The notes below the pieces were generated by a model. The model worked only from the letters and a program-made list of their open reading frames with translations, had not been told where the DNA came from and ran no database searches. A stretch of DNA of 64,000 nt from Ramlibacter sp. (GTDB lineage Bacteria; Pseudomonadota; Gammaproteobacteria; Burkholderiales; Burkholderiaceae_C), in contig JAHBZN010000001.1 in assembly GCA_019635415.1 (NCBI GenBank), positions 1,116,001 to 1,180,000 of the forward strand. The letters run 5' to 3'. The position numbers and the translations under genes are program-made. Shown here one piece after another: positions 43,351 through 53,036 of the stretch (the stretch's first letter is position 1; each line of letters starts with the position of its first letter).

Positions 43351-44727
43351 ATGAGCCTGCGCATCTACAACACGCTGTCGCGTGAACTGGAGGACTTTTC
43401 AACGATAGAGCCGGGCCATGTGCGGATGTACGTCTGCGGCATCACGGTGTATGACCTCTGCCACATCGGACATGCTCGGGCCAATGTGGCGTTTGACCTG
43501 GTGTTGCGCTGGCTCAGGACGTCGGGCCTGAAGGTGACTTTTGTGCGCAATATCACGGACATCGAGGACAAGATCATCCGCCGCGCGGTCGAGAACGGCG
43601 AGAGCATCCGGGCCCTGACCGGACGCATGATCGACGAGATGTACCGTGACTTCGACGCCCTCGGCATTGAGCGGCCCACCCATGACCCGCGGGCCACGGA
43701 CTTCGTTCCGCAGATGCTGTCCATCGTGAAGTCCCTGGAGGACAAGGGGCTGGCGTACCAGACGGAGTCCGGCGATGTGAATTTCGCAGTGCGCAAGTTT
43801 CCGGGCTACGGCAAGCTGTCCGGCAAGTCGCTGGACGAACTGCACGCCGGTGAGCGCGTGGCCGTGCTTGATGGCAAGGATGATCCGCTGGACTTCGTGC
43901 TCTGGAAATCCTCCAAGCCGACCGAGCCTGACGATGCGAGGTGGGACAGCGCCTGGGGCCCCGGCCGACCGGGCTGGCACATCGAGTGCTCCGCCATGGC
44001 CTGCGCCACGCTGGGCCAGACGTTCGACATCCATGGCGGTGGCGCTGATCTGCAGTTCCCTCATCACGAGAACGAAATCGCCCAGAGCGAGGGCGCGAAC
44101 GGTGTGCCGCTCGCGCGCTACTGGATGCATAACGGCTTCGTGAATATCGACAACGAGAAGATGTCCAAGAGCCTGGGCAATTTCTTCACGATCCGTGAGG
44201 TGCTGGAAAAGTACGATGCTGAGACCCTACGGTTCTTCATCGTGCGAGCCCACTACCGCAGCCCACTGAACTACAGCGACGTGCACCTGGACGATGCCCG
44301 CGGCGCATTGAAGCGCCTCTACACCGCCCTGGCGTCGGTGCCCCCCGAGCCGGTTGCGGTGGACTGGAGCGGGGCCTACGCGAGTCGCTTCAAGTCAGCG
44401 ATGGATACCGACTTTGGCACGCCGGAGGCCGTGGCGGTGCTGTTCGAGCTGGCAGCCGAGGCCAACCGTACCCGCTCTGGCGCGGCCAGCGGCCTGCTCA
44501 AGGCGCTGGGAGGGGTGCTCGGACTGCTTCAGGGCGACCCACAGGCCTTTCTGCAGGCCGGTGCGGGGCTGGATGAAGCCCAGATCCAGGCGCTGATCGA
44601 GGCGCGGGTAGCGGCCAAGCAGGCGCGGAACTTTGCCGAGGCTGACCGGATCCGGGGAGAGCTTCTGGCCAAGGGCATCCTGCTCAAGGACTCCGCTTCA
44701 GGCACCACCTGGGAGGCCGTGGTGTGA
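43351..44727 (+). CDS. cysS: Cysteinyl-tRNA synthetase
   Basis: A 458-residue class I synthetase, close to E. coli CysS (461). The zinc and HIGH region reads [20 protein letters not shown]; the KMSKS loop is [13 protein letters not shown]. The zinc-binding His pair lies in [12 protein letters not shown]. It overlaps the DNA glycosylase gene by four bases (GTGA at 44724-44727). Confidence 0.97.
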   Translation: MSLRIYNTLSRELEDFSTIEPGHVRMYVCGITVYDLCHIGHARANVAFDLVLRWLRTSGLKVTFVRNITDIEDKIIRRAVENGESIRALTGRMIDEMYRDFDALGIERPTHDPRATDFVPQMLSIVKSLEDKGLAYQTESGDVNFAVRKFPGYGKLSGKSLDELHAGERVAVLDGKDDPLDFVLWKSSKPTEPDDARWDSAWGPGRPGWHIECSAMACATLGQTFDIHGGGADLQFPHHENEIAQSEGANGVPLARYWMHNGFVNIDNEKMSKSLGNFFTIREVLEKYDAETLRFFIVRAHYRSPLNYSDVHLDDARGALKRLYTALASVPPEPVAVDWSGAYASRFKSAMDTDFGTPEAVAVLFELAAEANRTRSGAASGLLKALGGVLGLLQGDPQAFLQAGAGLDEAQIQALIEARVAAKQARNFAEADRIRGELLAKGILLKDSASGTTWEAVV

Positions 44728-45383
44728 GCGCGGCTCGCAAGGCGCCTGCGGGCGCCGTCCAGGTCACGACGCCCGCGTATTGGGAGGAGGCCTGCCGCCA
44801 CCTGGCCCGTAAGGATCGCGTGATGAAGCGGCTGATTCCCCAGTTTGGGGACGCCTGTCTGCAGTCGCGGGGAGATGCCTTCACCACGTTGGCGCGCAGC
44901 ATCGTGGGTCAGCAGATTTCGGTGCGGGCCGCGCAAACGGTCTGGGATCGCTTTGTGCGGTTGCCAAGGACCCTGACGCCGGCCAGCGTGCTGAAACTCA
45001 AGGTCGATGACATGCGGGCCGCGGGGCTGAGCGCGCGCAAGATCGAGTACCTTGTGGATCTTGCTTTGCATTTCGACTCGGGGGCGATCAATGCGTCGTC
45101 CTGGGCCACGATGGACGACGAGTCCGTGATCGCGGAACTCGTGGGCATTCGCGGGATAGGCCGATGGACGGCCGAGATGTTCCTGATCTTCCATCTGATG
45201 CGGCCCAACGTGCTGCCGCTGGACGATGTGGGACTCATCGCCGGGATCAGCCAGAGCTATTTTTCGGGCGACCCCGTGAGCCGCAGTGACGCACGGGAAG
45301 TCGCCGAGGCCTGGGCGCCATATCGCAGCGTTGCAACTTGGTATATTTGGCGCTCGCTGGACCCGCAGCCTGTGACGTACTGA
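44724..45383 (+). CDS. DNA-3-methyladenine glycosylase II family
   Basis: A 219-residue helix-hairpin-helix glycosylase of the AlkA type, shorter than E. coli AlkA because the N-terminal domain is missing. The HhH-GPD motif reads [18 protein letters not shown], with the catalytic Asp in [28 protein letters not shown] is also typical. It removes alkylated purines. The GTG start overlaps the cysS stop. Confidence 0.9.
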   Translation: MSAARKAPAGAVQVTTPAYWEEACRHLARKDRVMKRLIPQFGDACLQSRGDAFTTLARSIVGQQISVRAAQTVWDRFVRLPRTLTPASVLKLKVDDMRAAGLSARKIEYLVDLALHFDSGAINASSWATMDDESVIAELVGIRGIGRWTAEMFLIFHLMRPNVLPLDDVGLIAGISQSYFSGDPVSRSDAREVAEAWAPYRSVATWYIWRSLDPQPVTY

Positions 45384-45427
45384 AGACGACGCGGTCGGGG
45401 CACAGCCAACCCACAAGGAGTCCAACC

Positions 45428-46405
45428 TTGGCAAAGAAGACATTTCTGGATTTCGAGCAGCCGATCGCGGAACTCGAAACCAAGATTGAGGAGCTGCGAT
45501 ATGTGCAAACCGAATCGGCGGTGGACATCTCGGAAGAAATCGACCAGCTCAGCAAGAAGAGCCAGCAACTTACCAAGGATATCTACAGCGATCTGACCCC
45601 ATGGCAGATCACCAAGATAGCACGGCATCCCGAGCGGCCCTACACACTGGATTACGTCAACGAAATCTTCACGGATTTTGTCGAGTTGCACGGTGACCGC
45701 CATTTCGCAGACGACTTGAGCATCGTCGGCGGCCTGGCCCGCTTCAACGGCACAGCCTGCATGGTCGTGGGCCACCAGAAGGGGCGGGATACCAAGGAGC
45801 GCGGTTTGCGGAACTTCGGCATGAGCAAGCCGGAGGGCTATCGCAAGGCGCTGCGGCTCATGAAGACCGCGGAGAAATTCAAGCTGCCGGTGTTCACCTT
45901 CGTGGACACCCCTGGCGCCTATCCCGGCATGGATGCCGAGGAGCGCGGTCAGTCCGAGGCGATCGGCCGCAACATCTTCGAGATGGCGCAACTCGAAGTC
46001 CCGATCATCACCACCATCATCGGCGAGGGTGGCTCGGGCGGCGCACTGGCTATTTCGGTGGGCGACCAGGTCGTGATGCTGCAGTATTCGATCTACTCGG
46101 TGATCAGCCCCGAAGGGTGCGCCTCCATTCTCTGGAAGACCTCCGACCGGGCACAGGATGCGGCCGAGGCTCTGGGCATCACGGCGCATCGCCTCAAGGC
46201 CCTGGGCCTCGTGGACAAGATCGTCAACGAGCCGGTGGGCGGAGCGCACCGTGACCACCGCCAGATGGCGGCCTTCCTGAAGCGGGCGCTCAACGATGCG
46301 TTCCGACAGGTGAGCGACCTGAAAGTGCGCGAATTGCTCGACCGGCGTTACGAGCGGCTGCAAGGCTATGGCCGGTTCAACGACACCAAGGCCGACAGCC
46401 GCTGA
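45428..46405 (+). CDS. accA: Acetyl-CoA carboxylase carboxyltransferase subunit alpha
   Basis: A 325-residue AccA, close to E. coli (319). [18 protein letters not shown] and [13 protein letters not shown] form the active-site region; [12 protein letters not shown] follows. It transfers carboxyl from biotin to acetyl-CoA with AccD. The start is TTG at 45428, 8 bases after AAGGAG, and yields [12 protein letters not shown] as in relatives. The frame is open upstream to 45338, but those residues match the end of the glycosylase region, not AccA. Confidence 0.95.
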   Translation: MAKKTFLDFEQPIAELETKIEELRYVQTESAVDISEEIDQLSKKSQQLTKDIYSDLTPWQITKIARHPERPYTLDYVNEIFTDFVELHGDRHFADDLSIVGGLARFNGTACMVVGHQKGRDTKERGLRNFGMSKPEGYRKALRLMKTAEKFKLPVFTFVDTPGAYPGMDAEERGQSEAIGRNIFEMAQLEVPIITTIIGEGGSGGALAISVGDQVVMLQYSIYSVISPEGCASILWKTSDRAQDAAEALGITAHRLKALGLVDKIVNEPVGGAHRDHRQMAAFLKRALNDAFRQVSDLKVRELLDRRYERLQGYGRFNDTKADSR

Positions 46406-47348
46406 CCACACCGACGCGGTGTCGCAGGCTTTGGCCGCCTGGCCTGCCGAGGCGCCAGTGGCCGTTGCCTTCAGCGGCGGCGCGGATTCAACGGCCCTGC
46501 TGCTGGCCAGTGTCGTCCGCTGGCCGGGCCAGGTGCATGCCATCCACGTCCACCACGGACTGCAGCGCGCGGCAGATGATTTCGCGGGGCAATGCGCTTG
46601 CGTCTGCGCCGGGCTGGAGGTACCGCTCGAACTCGTGCGTGTGGATGCCCGGCCCGCCCGCGGTGAAAGCCCCGAGGATGCGGCACGTGTGGCCCGCTAT
46701 GCGGCGTTGGCGGAGGCTGCACAGCACTTGAAGGTGCGCCGCGTGCTGCTGGCGCAGCATGCGGACGACCAGGTCGAAACGCTGCTGCTGGCGCTCAGCC
46801 GCGGCGCGGGCTTGCCCGGGCTGGCCGGCATGCCGGCGACGTTCGAGCGCCATGGCGCGGCATTCGGTCGCCCCTTGCTGGGCGTGAGCGGCGCGCAAAT
46901 CCGGCGCTGGCTTGCCGACCAGGGGGCGACCTGGGTCGAGGACCCGACCAATGCCGACACGGCGCTGACGCGCAATCGCATCCGGCATGCGCTTCTCCCG
47001 GTACTGGAGACCGTGTTTCCACAGTTCCGGGCGACCTTTGGCCGGTCGGCGCGGCATGCCGCCCAGGCGCAGCTCCTGCTGGACGAACTCGCGGCGGCGG
47101 ATCTCGCCGGGACGGGGTCGCCGCCCTCCATCAAGGGCTTGCGGGAGATGAGCCGCCCTCGCAGGGCCAATGCGATCAGGCACTGGTTGCGGACGAGCCA
47201 CGGCACGGCGGCATCTGCGGCGCAGCTCGAAGAGCTGCTTGGACAGATCCAGGCTTGCAGCACCCGCGGACACCGCATCCGGATCAAGGTCGGCTCGGGC
47301 TTTGTGGTCAGGGAAGGAGCCCGGCTCCAGTTTGTCGCCCCGTTATAA
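46368..47348 (+). CDS. tilS: tRNA(Ile)-lysidine synthase
   Basis: A 326-residue N-type ATP pyrophosphatase. The PP-loop is [15 protein letters not shown] at residues about 32-46, and DDQVETLLL and WVEDPTN are further signatures. It converts the wobble cytidine of tRNA(Ile) (CAU) to lysidine. The C-terminal domain is shorter than in E. coli. The ATG at 46368 overlaps accA by 38 bases; a GTG near 46423 is an alternative start. Confidence 0.92.
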   Translation: MAGSTTPRPTAADHTDAVSQALAAWPAEAPVAVAFSGGADSTALLLASVVRWPGQVHAIHVHHGLQRAADDFAGQCACVCAGLEVPLELVRVDARPARGESPEDAARVARYAALAEAAQHLKVRRVLLAQHADDQVETLLLALSRGAGLPGLAGMPATFERHGAAFGRPLLGVSGAQIRRWLADQGATWVEDPTNADTALTRNRIRHALLPVLETVFPQFRATFGRSARHAAQAQLLLDELAAADLAGTGSPPSIKGLREMSRPRRANAIRHWLRTSHGTAASAAQLEELLGQIQACSTRGHRIRIKVGSGFVVREGARLQFVAPL

Positions 47349-47426
47349 TTCAAGGCTTTGCGCGCCGCGCGGCCTGTGGCTCGGGCGCGGTCTCACTGAT
47401 CCTCGCTTTTGCAGGCTCCCAATCCA

Positions 47427-48695
47427 ATGGCATTGATTGTTCACAAATACGGCGGCACGTCGATGGGCTCCACCGAGCGCATCCGCAATGTGGCCAAGCG
47501 CGTGGCGAAATGGGCGCGCGCCGGCCACCAGATGGTGGTGGTTCCGAGCGCCATGAGCGGCGAGACCAACCGCCTGCTGGGCTTAGCCAAGGAACTGGCC
47601 CCCGCCAGACATACCGATGCCGTCTTGCGTGAGCTGGACATGCTGGCTGCTACCGGGGAGCAGGCCTCCAGCGCGTTGTTGGCGATTGCACTGCAGGCCG
47701 AGGGCCTGTCCTCTGTCAGCTACGCGGGCTGGCAGGTGCCGATCCGGACCAACAGCGCCTACACCAAGGCCCGCATCGAATCGATCGATGATGGCCGGGT
47801 CCGCACCGACCTGGCCGAGGGCAAGGTGGTGATCGTGACAGGCTTTCAGGGCGTGGATGAGGCGGGCAACATCACCACGCTGGGCCGGGGCGGCAGCGAC
47901 ACCTCCGCCGTGGCCGTGGCTGCAGCGATGAAGGCCGATGAGTGCCTGATCTTCACCGACGTGGACGGGGTGTACACCACCGATCCCCGTGTGGTGCCCG
48001 AGGCCCGGCGGCTGCACACTGTGAGTTTCGAGGAGATGCTTGAAATGGCATCGATGGGCTCCAAGGTGCTGCAGATCCGGTCGGTGGAATTCGCCGGAAA
48101 GTACAAGGTCAAGTTGCGCGTGCTGTCCAGCTTCACCCCGTGGGACATCGACATCAACGAAGAAGCCGGTTCGGGCACGCTGATCACTTTTGAGGAAGAC
48201 GAACAAATGGAACAAGCCGTCGTATCCGGCATCGCCTTCAACCGCGATGAGGCCAAGGTATCGATCCTGGGGGTGCCCGACAAACCGGGCATTGCCTACA
48301 ACATTCTGGGCGCCGTGGCAGACGCCAACATCGAGGTCGACGTCATCATCCAGAACATTTCCAAGGATGGCAAAACGGACTTCAGCTTCACCGTGCACCG
48401 CAACGACTATGCCCGCACGATTGACCTGCTCAAGGGCACGGTGTTGCCGACGCTGGGCACGGACATCCTCGAGGGCGACACCAAGATCTGCAAGGTGAGC
48501 ATCGTGGGCATCGGCATGCGCAGCCACGTGGGCATCGCGAGCCGGATGTTCCGCGCTCTGAGCGAGGAAGGCATCAACATCCAGATGATTTCCACCAGCG
48601 AGATCAAGACTTCAGTGGTCATCGACGAAAAATACATGGAGCTCGCGGTACGGGCCCTGCATAAAGCCTTTGACCTGGATCAGCCGGCGGGGTGA
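47427..48695 (+). CDS. lysC: Aspartate kinase
   Basis: A 422-residue aspartokinase. The kinase part begins LIVHKYGGTSMGSTERIRN; FTDVDGVYTTDPR binds the nucleotide. The last 160 residues are two ACT domains (VSILGVPDKPGIAYNILG and VSIVGIGMRSHVGIAS) that give feedback control by lysine and/or threonine. An internal ATG at 48207, 9 bases after GAGGAA, could give a separate 162-residue ACT-only beta subunit, as known for alpha2beta2 aspartokinases of this type. Confidence 0.96.
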   Translation: MALIVHKYGGTSMGSTERIRNVAKRVAKWARAGHQMVVVPSAMSGETNRLLGLAKELAPARHTDAVLRELDMLAATGEQASSALLAIALQAEGLSSVSYAGWQVPIRTNSAYTKARIESIDDGRVRTDLAEGKVVIVTGFQGVDEAGNITTLGRGGSDTSAVAVAAAMKADECLIFTDVDGVYTTDPRVVPEARRLHTVSFEEMLEMASMGSKVLQIRSVEFAGKYKVKLRVLSSFTPWDIDINEEAGSGTLITFEEDEQMEQAVVSGIAFNRDEAKVSILGVPDKPGIAYNILGAVADANIEVDVIIQNISKDGKTDFSFTVHRNDYARTIDLLKGTVLPTLGTDILEGDTKICKVSIVGIGMRSHVGIASRMFRALSEEGINIQMISTSEIKTSVVIDEKYMELAVRALHKAFDLDQPAG

Positions 48696-48729
48696 TTTTG
48701 CCGCTGAGTCGTGAGATAATGCGCGCACT

Positions 48730-48822
48730 GGAAACGTGACCGAGTGGCCGAAGGTGCTCCCCTGCTAAGGGAGTATGGGGTGTAGAGCCTCATCGAGGGT
48801 TCGAATCCCTCCGTTTCCGCCA
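48730..48822 (+). tRNA. tRNA-Ser (anticodon GCT)
   Basis: A 93-base tRNA including encoded CCA. The acceptor GGAAACG pairs with CGTTTCC. The anticodon stem-loop CTCCCCTGCTAAGGGAG gives GCT, reading AGC and AGU. A long variable arm (class II) and the T-loop GGGTTCGAATCCC are present. A GATAAT box lies 10 bases upstream (48715-48720). Confidence 0.97.
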
Positions 48823-48830
48823 GTGAATTG

Positions 48831-48860
48831 AAAACGCCCCTCACGGGGCGTTTTGCTTTT
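48831..48860 (+). terminator. Intrinsic terminator after tRNA-Ser
   Basis: AAAACGCCCC and GGGGCGTTTT form a ten-pair stem with a four-base loop, followed by GCTTTT. The A-tract on the other side makes it bidirectional, so it can also end the minus-strand gene at 48880. Confidence 0.88.
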
Positions 48861-48879
48861 CGGTCAGGCTAGGGCGAGC

Positions 48880-49242
48880 TTATTGCTGCTTGACGGCGGC
48901 CTGGGCGGCGGCTTCAGCCTTGACCTGCGTGTTGGCTTCAGTCCCCGGAATTTTCTCGGCGATCTTCTCGCCGGTGTTGCGAGTGACTTCAGCCGCCTTG
49001 CGCCCCGTGTTGGCCACGGCGTGACCCGCGTCCTTGGTCAGCTCAACCGTCTTCCGGCCCACGCGCTTGGTGGCGTCAATGCCCTTGTCGATCTTTTCCC
49101 CGATCGTGGAGGTGGTCGAGCCGGACACGCTGGCCTCGGCATTCACTGTGGTCGTGGCGGCGTGCGCGGGCAAGCCATACGAAGCGGCCGTGACCGCGAG
49201 AATCAGGGACAGGCGCTGGAGCATGCTGGTGGTCTTGTTCAT
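48880..49242 (-). CDS. Periplasmic protein with LEA-like 11-residue repeats
   Basis: A 120-residue protein with a signal peptide (MNKTTSMLQRL then LPAHAATT cleavage). The mature part is highly charged and helical. It contains 11-residue units such as DATKRVGRKTV, ELTKDAGHAVA, NTGRKAAEVTR and NTGEKIAEKIP, a pattern like group 3 LEA desiccation proteins. The ribosome site AAAAGGAGTT precedes the ATG at 49242. The function is unknown; a role in stress or envelope protection is only a guess. Confidence 0.75.
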   Translation of the reverse strand: MNKTTSMLQRLSLILAVTAASYGLPAHAATTTVNAEASVSGSTTSTIGEKIDKGIDATKRVGRKTVELTKDAGHAVANTGRKAAEVTRNTGEKIAEKIPGTEANTQVKAEAAAQAAVKQQ

Positions 49243-49415
49243 GTTGGAACTCCTTTTGCTTGAGTTGAAAACAGGAACAAGTATTGCGGCTGGCGCGGCG
49301 CTGCGGGTGGAATTTGCCCCGTGAGCTGCTGAAATGGATGGCCGCCTACGGGGCGCGTCAGCGGGCGCTGACAGGGGTGTAGGCCCGCGCCCGGGGGGAG
49401 GCGACCCAGGGGGTG

Positions 49416-49574
49416 TCAGTCGTCCTGGCCGGAGGAGAGGAAGTCGCCCGCCGGCAGGGCCAGTCCGGCCACCAGCAGCAGGATCAGGTCCCACTCCTGC
49501 ACCTTCAGGATATAGGGCAGAAAGAACAGGGCGAGCAGCAGCAGGGCGAACAGCTTGATCGGGCGTCTTTTCAT
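49416..49574 (-). CDS. Small hydrophobic membrane protein (52 residues)
   Basis: A 52-residue open frame starting MKRRPIKLFALLLLALFFLP and ending FLSSGQDD. Two hydrophobic segments (residues about 8-22 and 30-43) are separated by LKVQEWD, with positive charges at the N-terminus. AAGGA lies 9 bases before the ATG at 49574. It is not recognised as a named family but has the look of a real small inner-membrane protein. Confidence 0.55.
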   Translation of the reverse strand: MKRRPIKLFALLLLALFFLPYILKVQEWDLILLLVAGLALPAGDFLSSGQDD

Positions 49575-49613
49575 GGCGGTCATTCCTTGTGCATGGAGCC
49601 GGGCGTTCAGGGA

Positions 49614-50966
49614 TCAGGGGATTCGCCGCGCCAGCCATCGAGCTGTGCGAAGCAGCCGTGCGTCGCCGCGCACCGGCCCCACCAACTGAACGCCAATGGG
49701 CAGGCCTTCTTCGGTTTGCAGCAGTGGCAAGGAGATACAGGGCAGGCCGGCGAATGTCCACAGGGTGGACATGATGGGGTCCCCGGTGCTGGCGAGTCCG
49801 ATGGGCGGGGGGCCCAGTGTGGCGGGTGTCACGATGGCGTCGAAATGGTCGAAATATTCCGAGAACCCGCTGGCGGCGGCCTGCATCCGCTCGTGAGCTC
49901 TCAGGTAGTCGCCCGCCAGAATCTGCGCGCCCCGCTCAATCACCGCGCGTGAGACCTCGCTGGCCTGGGCATCGGCATCCACCAGGGGCTGGAGCTGGAC
50001 GGCCATCTCCGCTTCCATCACGGTCTTGAGCCAGGGCACGGCCTGACCCACCTGGATCGGCAGGTCGTTGTCAACCATGCAGTCACCAAGTTCCTGCAGC
50101 AGGGCTTCAAACGCCGCTTGCGACCTCGGGTCCATCCGGTCCCAGAAAGGGGTTCTCGCAAACATGAGGCGGGGCGGAAGTGGCGGCTCCTCCTCACAGA
50201 CGTCGAGCAAGTTCATCGGAAAAATCAATTGCCCCGATTCCTGCTGGTGCCCGCCGATCATGACCTCGGCCACCGCCGCCAGGTCCTGCGCCGAGCGGGC
50301 AAACACTCCCACCTGGTCCAGCGAGGGCGCACATTTGAGAACGCCACCGTTGAAGATCAATCCGCGGGAGGGCTTGTAGCCATAGATGCCGCAGAACGAT
50401 GCCGGACGGATGACCGACCCGTTGGTCTGTGTTCCGACCGCCGCCGGCACCAGACCACTGGCGACCGCCGCCGCCGAACCGCTCGACGAGCCGCCCGGAG
50501 TGTGTCCTGGCGCGCGGGGGTTTTCGGTCACCGTGGGGTGCATGTACGCCAGTTCTGTGGTCCGCGTCTTGGCCCAGATCACAGCGCCTGCCTGACGCAG
50601 CTTGTGCACGAGCAGCGCATCCACGCTAGGGGTGCGGCCACGGCTGCCCTGGTGGCCGAATTCGGTGGGGTAGTCCGCAGTGTCGATGTTGTCCTTGATG
50701 CCCACGGGCAGGCCAAACAGGCGCGGCAGCGCGCCGCCAGCCTGCCGGGCTGCGTCCAGGCGTTCGACCTGCATATCGACGGTTTGCCGGTCGTAGTGGG
50801 CGAAAGCCTTGATGGTCGGGTCCACTGCCTCGGTGTGCTGATGCATGCCGTTGGTGTAGTCGTGCAGGCCCAGCCGCCCGGTTCTCAAATGGTCCACCAG
50901 GGCCGTGACTCCGATCTCGTGGACCTGCTCGCTTGCTTCCAATGGGGTGGTTCCTTGTGTTGTCAT
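49614..50966 (-). CDS. Amidase (amidase signature family)
   Basis: A 450-residue amidase. The Ser-cisSer-Lys triad is visible: Lys in GLPVGIKDNIDT, and the serines in TPGGSSSGSAAAVASG and QTNGSVIRPA. It hydrolyses an amide to acid and ammonia. It is the last gene of a minus-strand operon with DctM, DctQ and DctP, so the transported compound is probably the substrate or related to it. No signal peptide is seen, so it is cytoplasmic. Confidence 0.88.
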   Translation of the reverse strand: MTTQGTTPLEASEQVHEIGVTALVDHLRTGRLGLHDYTNGMHQHTEAVDPTIKAFAHYDRQTVDMQVERLDAARQAGGALPRLFGLPVGIKDNIDTADYPTEFGHQGSRGRTPSVDALLVHKLRQAGAVIWAKTRTTELAYMHPTVTENPRAPGHTPGGSSSGSAAAVASGLVPAAVGTQTNGSVIRPASFCGIYGYKPSRGLIFNGGVLKCAPSLDQVGVFARSAQDLAAVAEVMIGGHQQESGQLIFPMNLLDVCEEEPPLPPRLMFARTPFWDRMDPRSQAAFEALLQELGDCMVDNDLPIQVGQAVPWLKTVMEAEMAVQLQPLVDADAQASEVSRAVIERGAQILAGDYLRAHERMQAAASGFSEYFDHFDAIVTPATLGPPPIGLASTGDPIMSTLWTFAGLPCISLPLLQTEEGLPIGVQLVGPVRGDARLLRTARWLARRIP

Positions 50967-50990
50967 TGAATGGGCCCGCAGGCCGCTGCG

Positions 50991-52400
50991 CTATTTCAGG
51001 AATGCCGGGTCCATGACCGTGGTGCTGTCGCTCGGTGCCTCGGGGACCGACGTGCTGTCGTTGTTGTACATCAGGTCGGGCAGCCAGTTCACGAGCTGGG
51101 GTTGCAGGTAGATCAGCGCGATGGTGAGGAAGACCATGCCGAGGAAGGGGAAGCAACCCTTGAAAATCGTCCACAGCTGCACGTCGGCCGGTGCGATGCC
51201 CTTGAGATAGTAGGCCGACATCGCCATCGGCGGAGTCAGGAACGACGTCTGCAGATTGACGGCGATCAGGATGCCGAACAGCATGGGGTCAACCTGGAAG
51301 TGCTCGAGCAATGGCAGGAAGATGGGCACGAAGATGATGATGATCTCGCTCCATTCGAGTGGCCAGCCCAGAATGAAGATGATGGTTTGCGCCACCAGCA
51401 GGAACTGCAGCGTGGACAGATCCATCGACAACATGAATTCCTTGATCACGCTTTCGCCGCCCAGGTACGAGAACACACTGGAGAAGGTCCAGGAGCCGAC
51501 AAAGAGATAGCACACCATGGCCGATGTCTTGGCCGTGAGGAAGACGGCTTCGCGCAGACGCTGCCAGGTGAAGGCGCGGTACACCACGGCCAGCACAACG
51601 CCACCCAGCGAACCCATGGCGGCGGCCTCGCTCGGCGTTGCCAGGCCGAACAGGATCGAACCGAGCACCGTCAGGATCAGCAATGCCAGGGGCAGGAACG
51701 CCGTGATGAGCATGTAGCAGGCGCGGAAAAAGCCGATCTGGTCCACATCCTTGGGCTTGGGGGCCAGCGCCGGATTGATGACCACGCGGGCGACCACATA
51801 GACCAGGTAGAGCCCGGCCAGCACGATGCCCGGCAGCATGGCCGCGGCGTACAGCTTGACCACTGAAACGCCCGCCGTCGCCGCGTAGACGATCAGCATG
51901 ATCGACGGGGGAATCAGGATGCCCAGGGTGCCACCCGCGGCGATCACCCCGGTGGCCAGCTTCTGGTCGTAGCCGGCCTTGAGCATGGCGGGTAGCGCCA
52001 GCAGGCCCATGAGTGTGACCACCGCCCCGACGATGCCAGTGGCCGTTGCGAACAGCGTGCACGTGATCAATGCGGCCACCGCCATCGAGCCGGGCACGTG
52101 GCGCAGCGCCACCTGCAGGCTCAGGAACAGCTTGTCCAGGATGTTGGCCCGCTCGATGATGTAACCCATGAACAGGAACAGCGGCACCGAGATCAGCACA
52201 TCGTTGTTCATGATGCTGAAGGTGTTCTGCGTGAACAGGTAGAAGATGTTGTTCTCGAAGAACGGCTGCGCCGGGTTGTAGTACGCGTAGAACCCGAACA
52301 TGATGCCCATGCCCATGAGGGTGAACGCGATCGGGAAACCCAGGAAGATGAAGACGATGAACAGGCCCAGCATGCACAGGGCGATGACCGGCCCGCTCAT
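50991..52400 (-). CDS. dctM: TRAP transporter large permease DctM
   Basis: A 469-residue 12-TM protein of the DctM family. GVIAAGGTLGILIPPSIMLI and GLATPSEAAAMGSLGG are the conserved transport motifs. With DctQ and DctP it forms a Na+-dependent high-affinity uptake system. Its start overlaps the dctQ stop. Confidence 0.92.
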   Translation of the reverse strand: MSGPVIALCMLGLFIVFIFLGFPIAFTLMGMGIMFGFYAYYNPAQPFFENNIFYLFTQNTFSIMNNDVLISVPLFLFMGYIIERANILDKLFLSLQVALRHVPGSMAVAALITCTLFATATGIVGAVVTLMGLLALPAMLKAGYDQKLATGVIAAGGTLGILIPPSIMLIVYAATAGVSVVKLYAAAMLPGIVLAGLYLVYVVARVVINPALAPKPKDVDQIGFFRACYMLITAFLPLALLILTVLGSILFGLATPSEAAAMGSLGGVVLAVVYRAFTWQRLREAVFLTAKTSAMVCYLFVGSWTFSSVFSYLGGESVIKEFMLSMDLSTLQFLLVAQTIIFILGWPLEWSEIIIIFVPIFLPLLEHFQVDPMLFGILIAVNLQTSFLTPPMAMSAYYLKGIAPADVQLWTIFKGCFPFLGMVFLTIALIYLQPQLVNWLPDLMYNNDSTSVPEAPSDSTTVMDPAFLK

Positions 52401-52978
52401 GGCTGTGCTCCGTTGCGGCCGGCGTGGCGCTGCTGCAGCGCGACCTCCAGTTCCACGACGTCCTCATCGCGGCTGGGCCAGCGGTTGTCGCGGATGGCGA
52501 TCACGCAGCGGCACATCTCGGCCAGTCCCTGGATCAGCAGCGTGAGGCCAGCCACAAAAATGATCATCTTCAGCGGCCATACCGGCACGCCGATGGGGCT
52601 GTTCACGCTGACCTCCTGGATGCGCATGGCGTCGTGCCCGTACACGAAGCCCGAGAACACCAGCGCCAGCACGCCCGGCATGTAGAAGATGAAGTACAGC
52701 GCCAGATCCACTCGGGCCTGCGCCGCCGGTTGCCATTTCCGGTAAATGAAGTCTCCGCGCACGTGCGCGTTTTTCGAGAGCGTATAGGCGCCGGACATCA
52801 GGAACAGCACCCCGTAGAGGATGTAGCTCATGTCGAAGGCCCAGGCCGTGGGGTCGTTCAGCACGTAGCGCCGGAAGACTTCGTAGCAGGTGCCCGCCGT
52901 GAGAACCAGCACGGTCCAGGCAAAGCAGTGACCGATGGACTTCGACAGGTAGTCGACATATCTGATGAATTTTTCCAT
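52397..52978 (-). CDS. dctQ: TRAP transporter small permease DctQ
   Basis: A 193-residue four-TM protein. YEVFRRYVLNDPTAWAFDMS and the LSKNAHVRGDFIYRK segment are typical of DctQ. It lies directly between dctP and dctM. Confidence 0.9.
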   Translation of the reverse strand: MEKFIRYVDYLSKSIGHCFAWTVLVLTAGTCYEVFRRYVLNDPTAWAFDMSYILYGVLFLMSGAYTLSKNAHVRGDFIYRKWQPAAQARVDLALYFIFYMPGVLALVFSGFVYGHDAMRIQEVSVNSPIGVPVWPLKMIIFVAGLTLLIQGLAEMCRCVIAIRDNRWPSRDEDVVELEVALQQRHAGRNGAQP

Positions 52979-53036
52979 GGCAGCTCAAAAAAAAGGCCGC
53001 TGCCACGCGAGCAGCGACCCGAACGCATTGGAGGAA

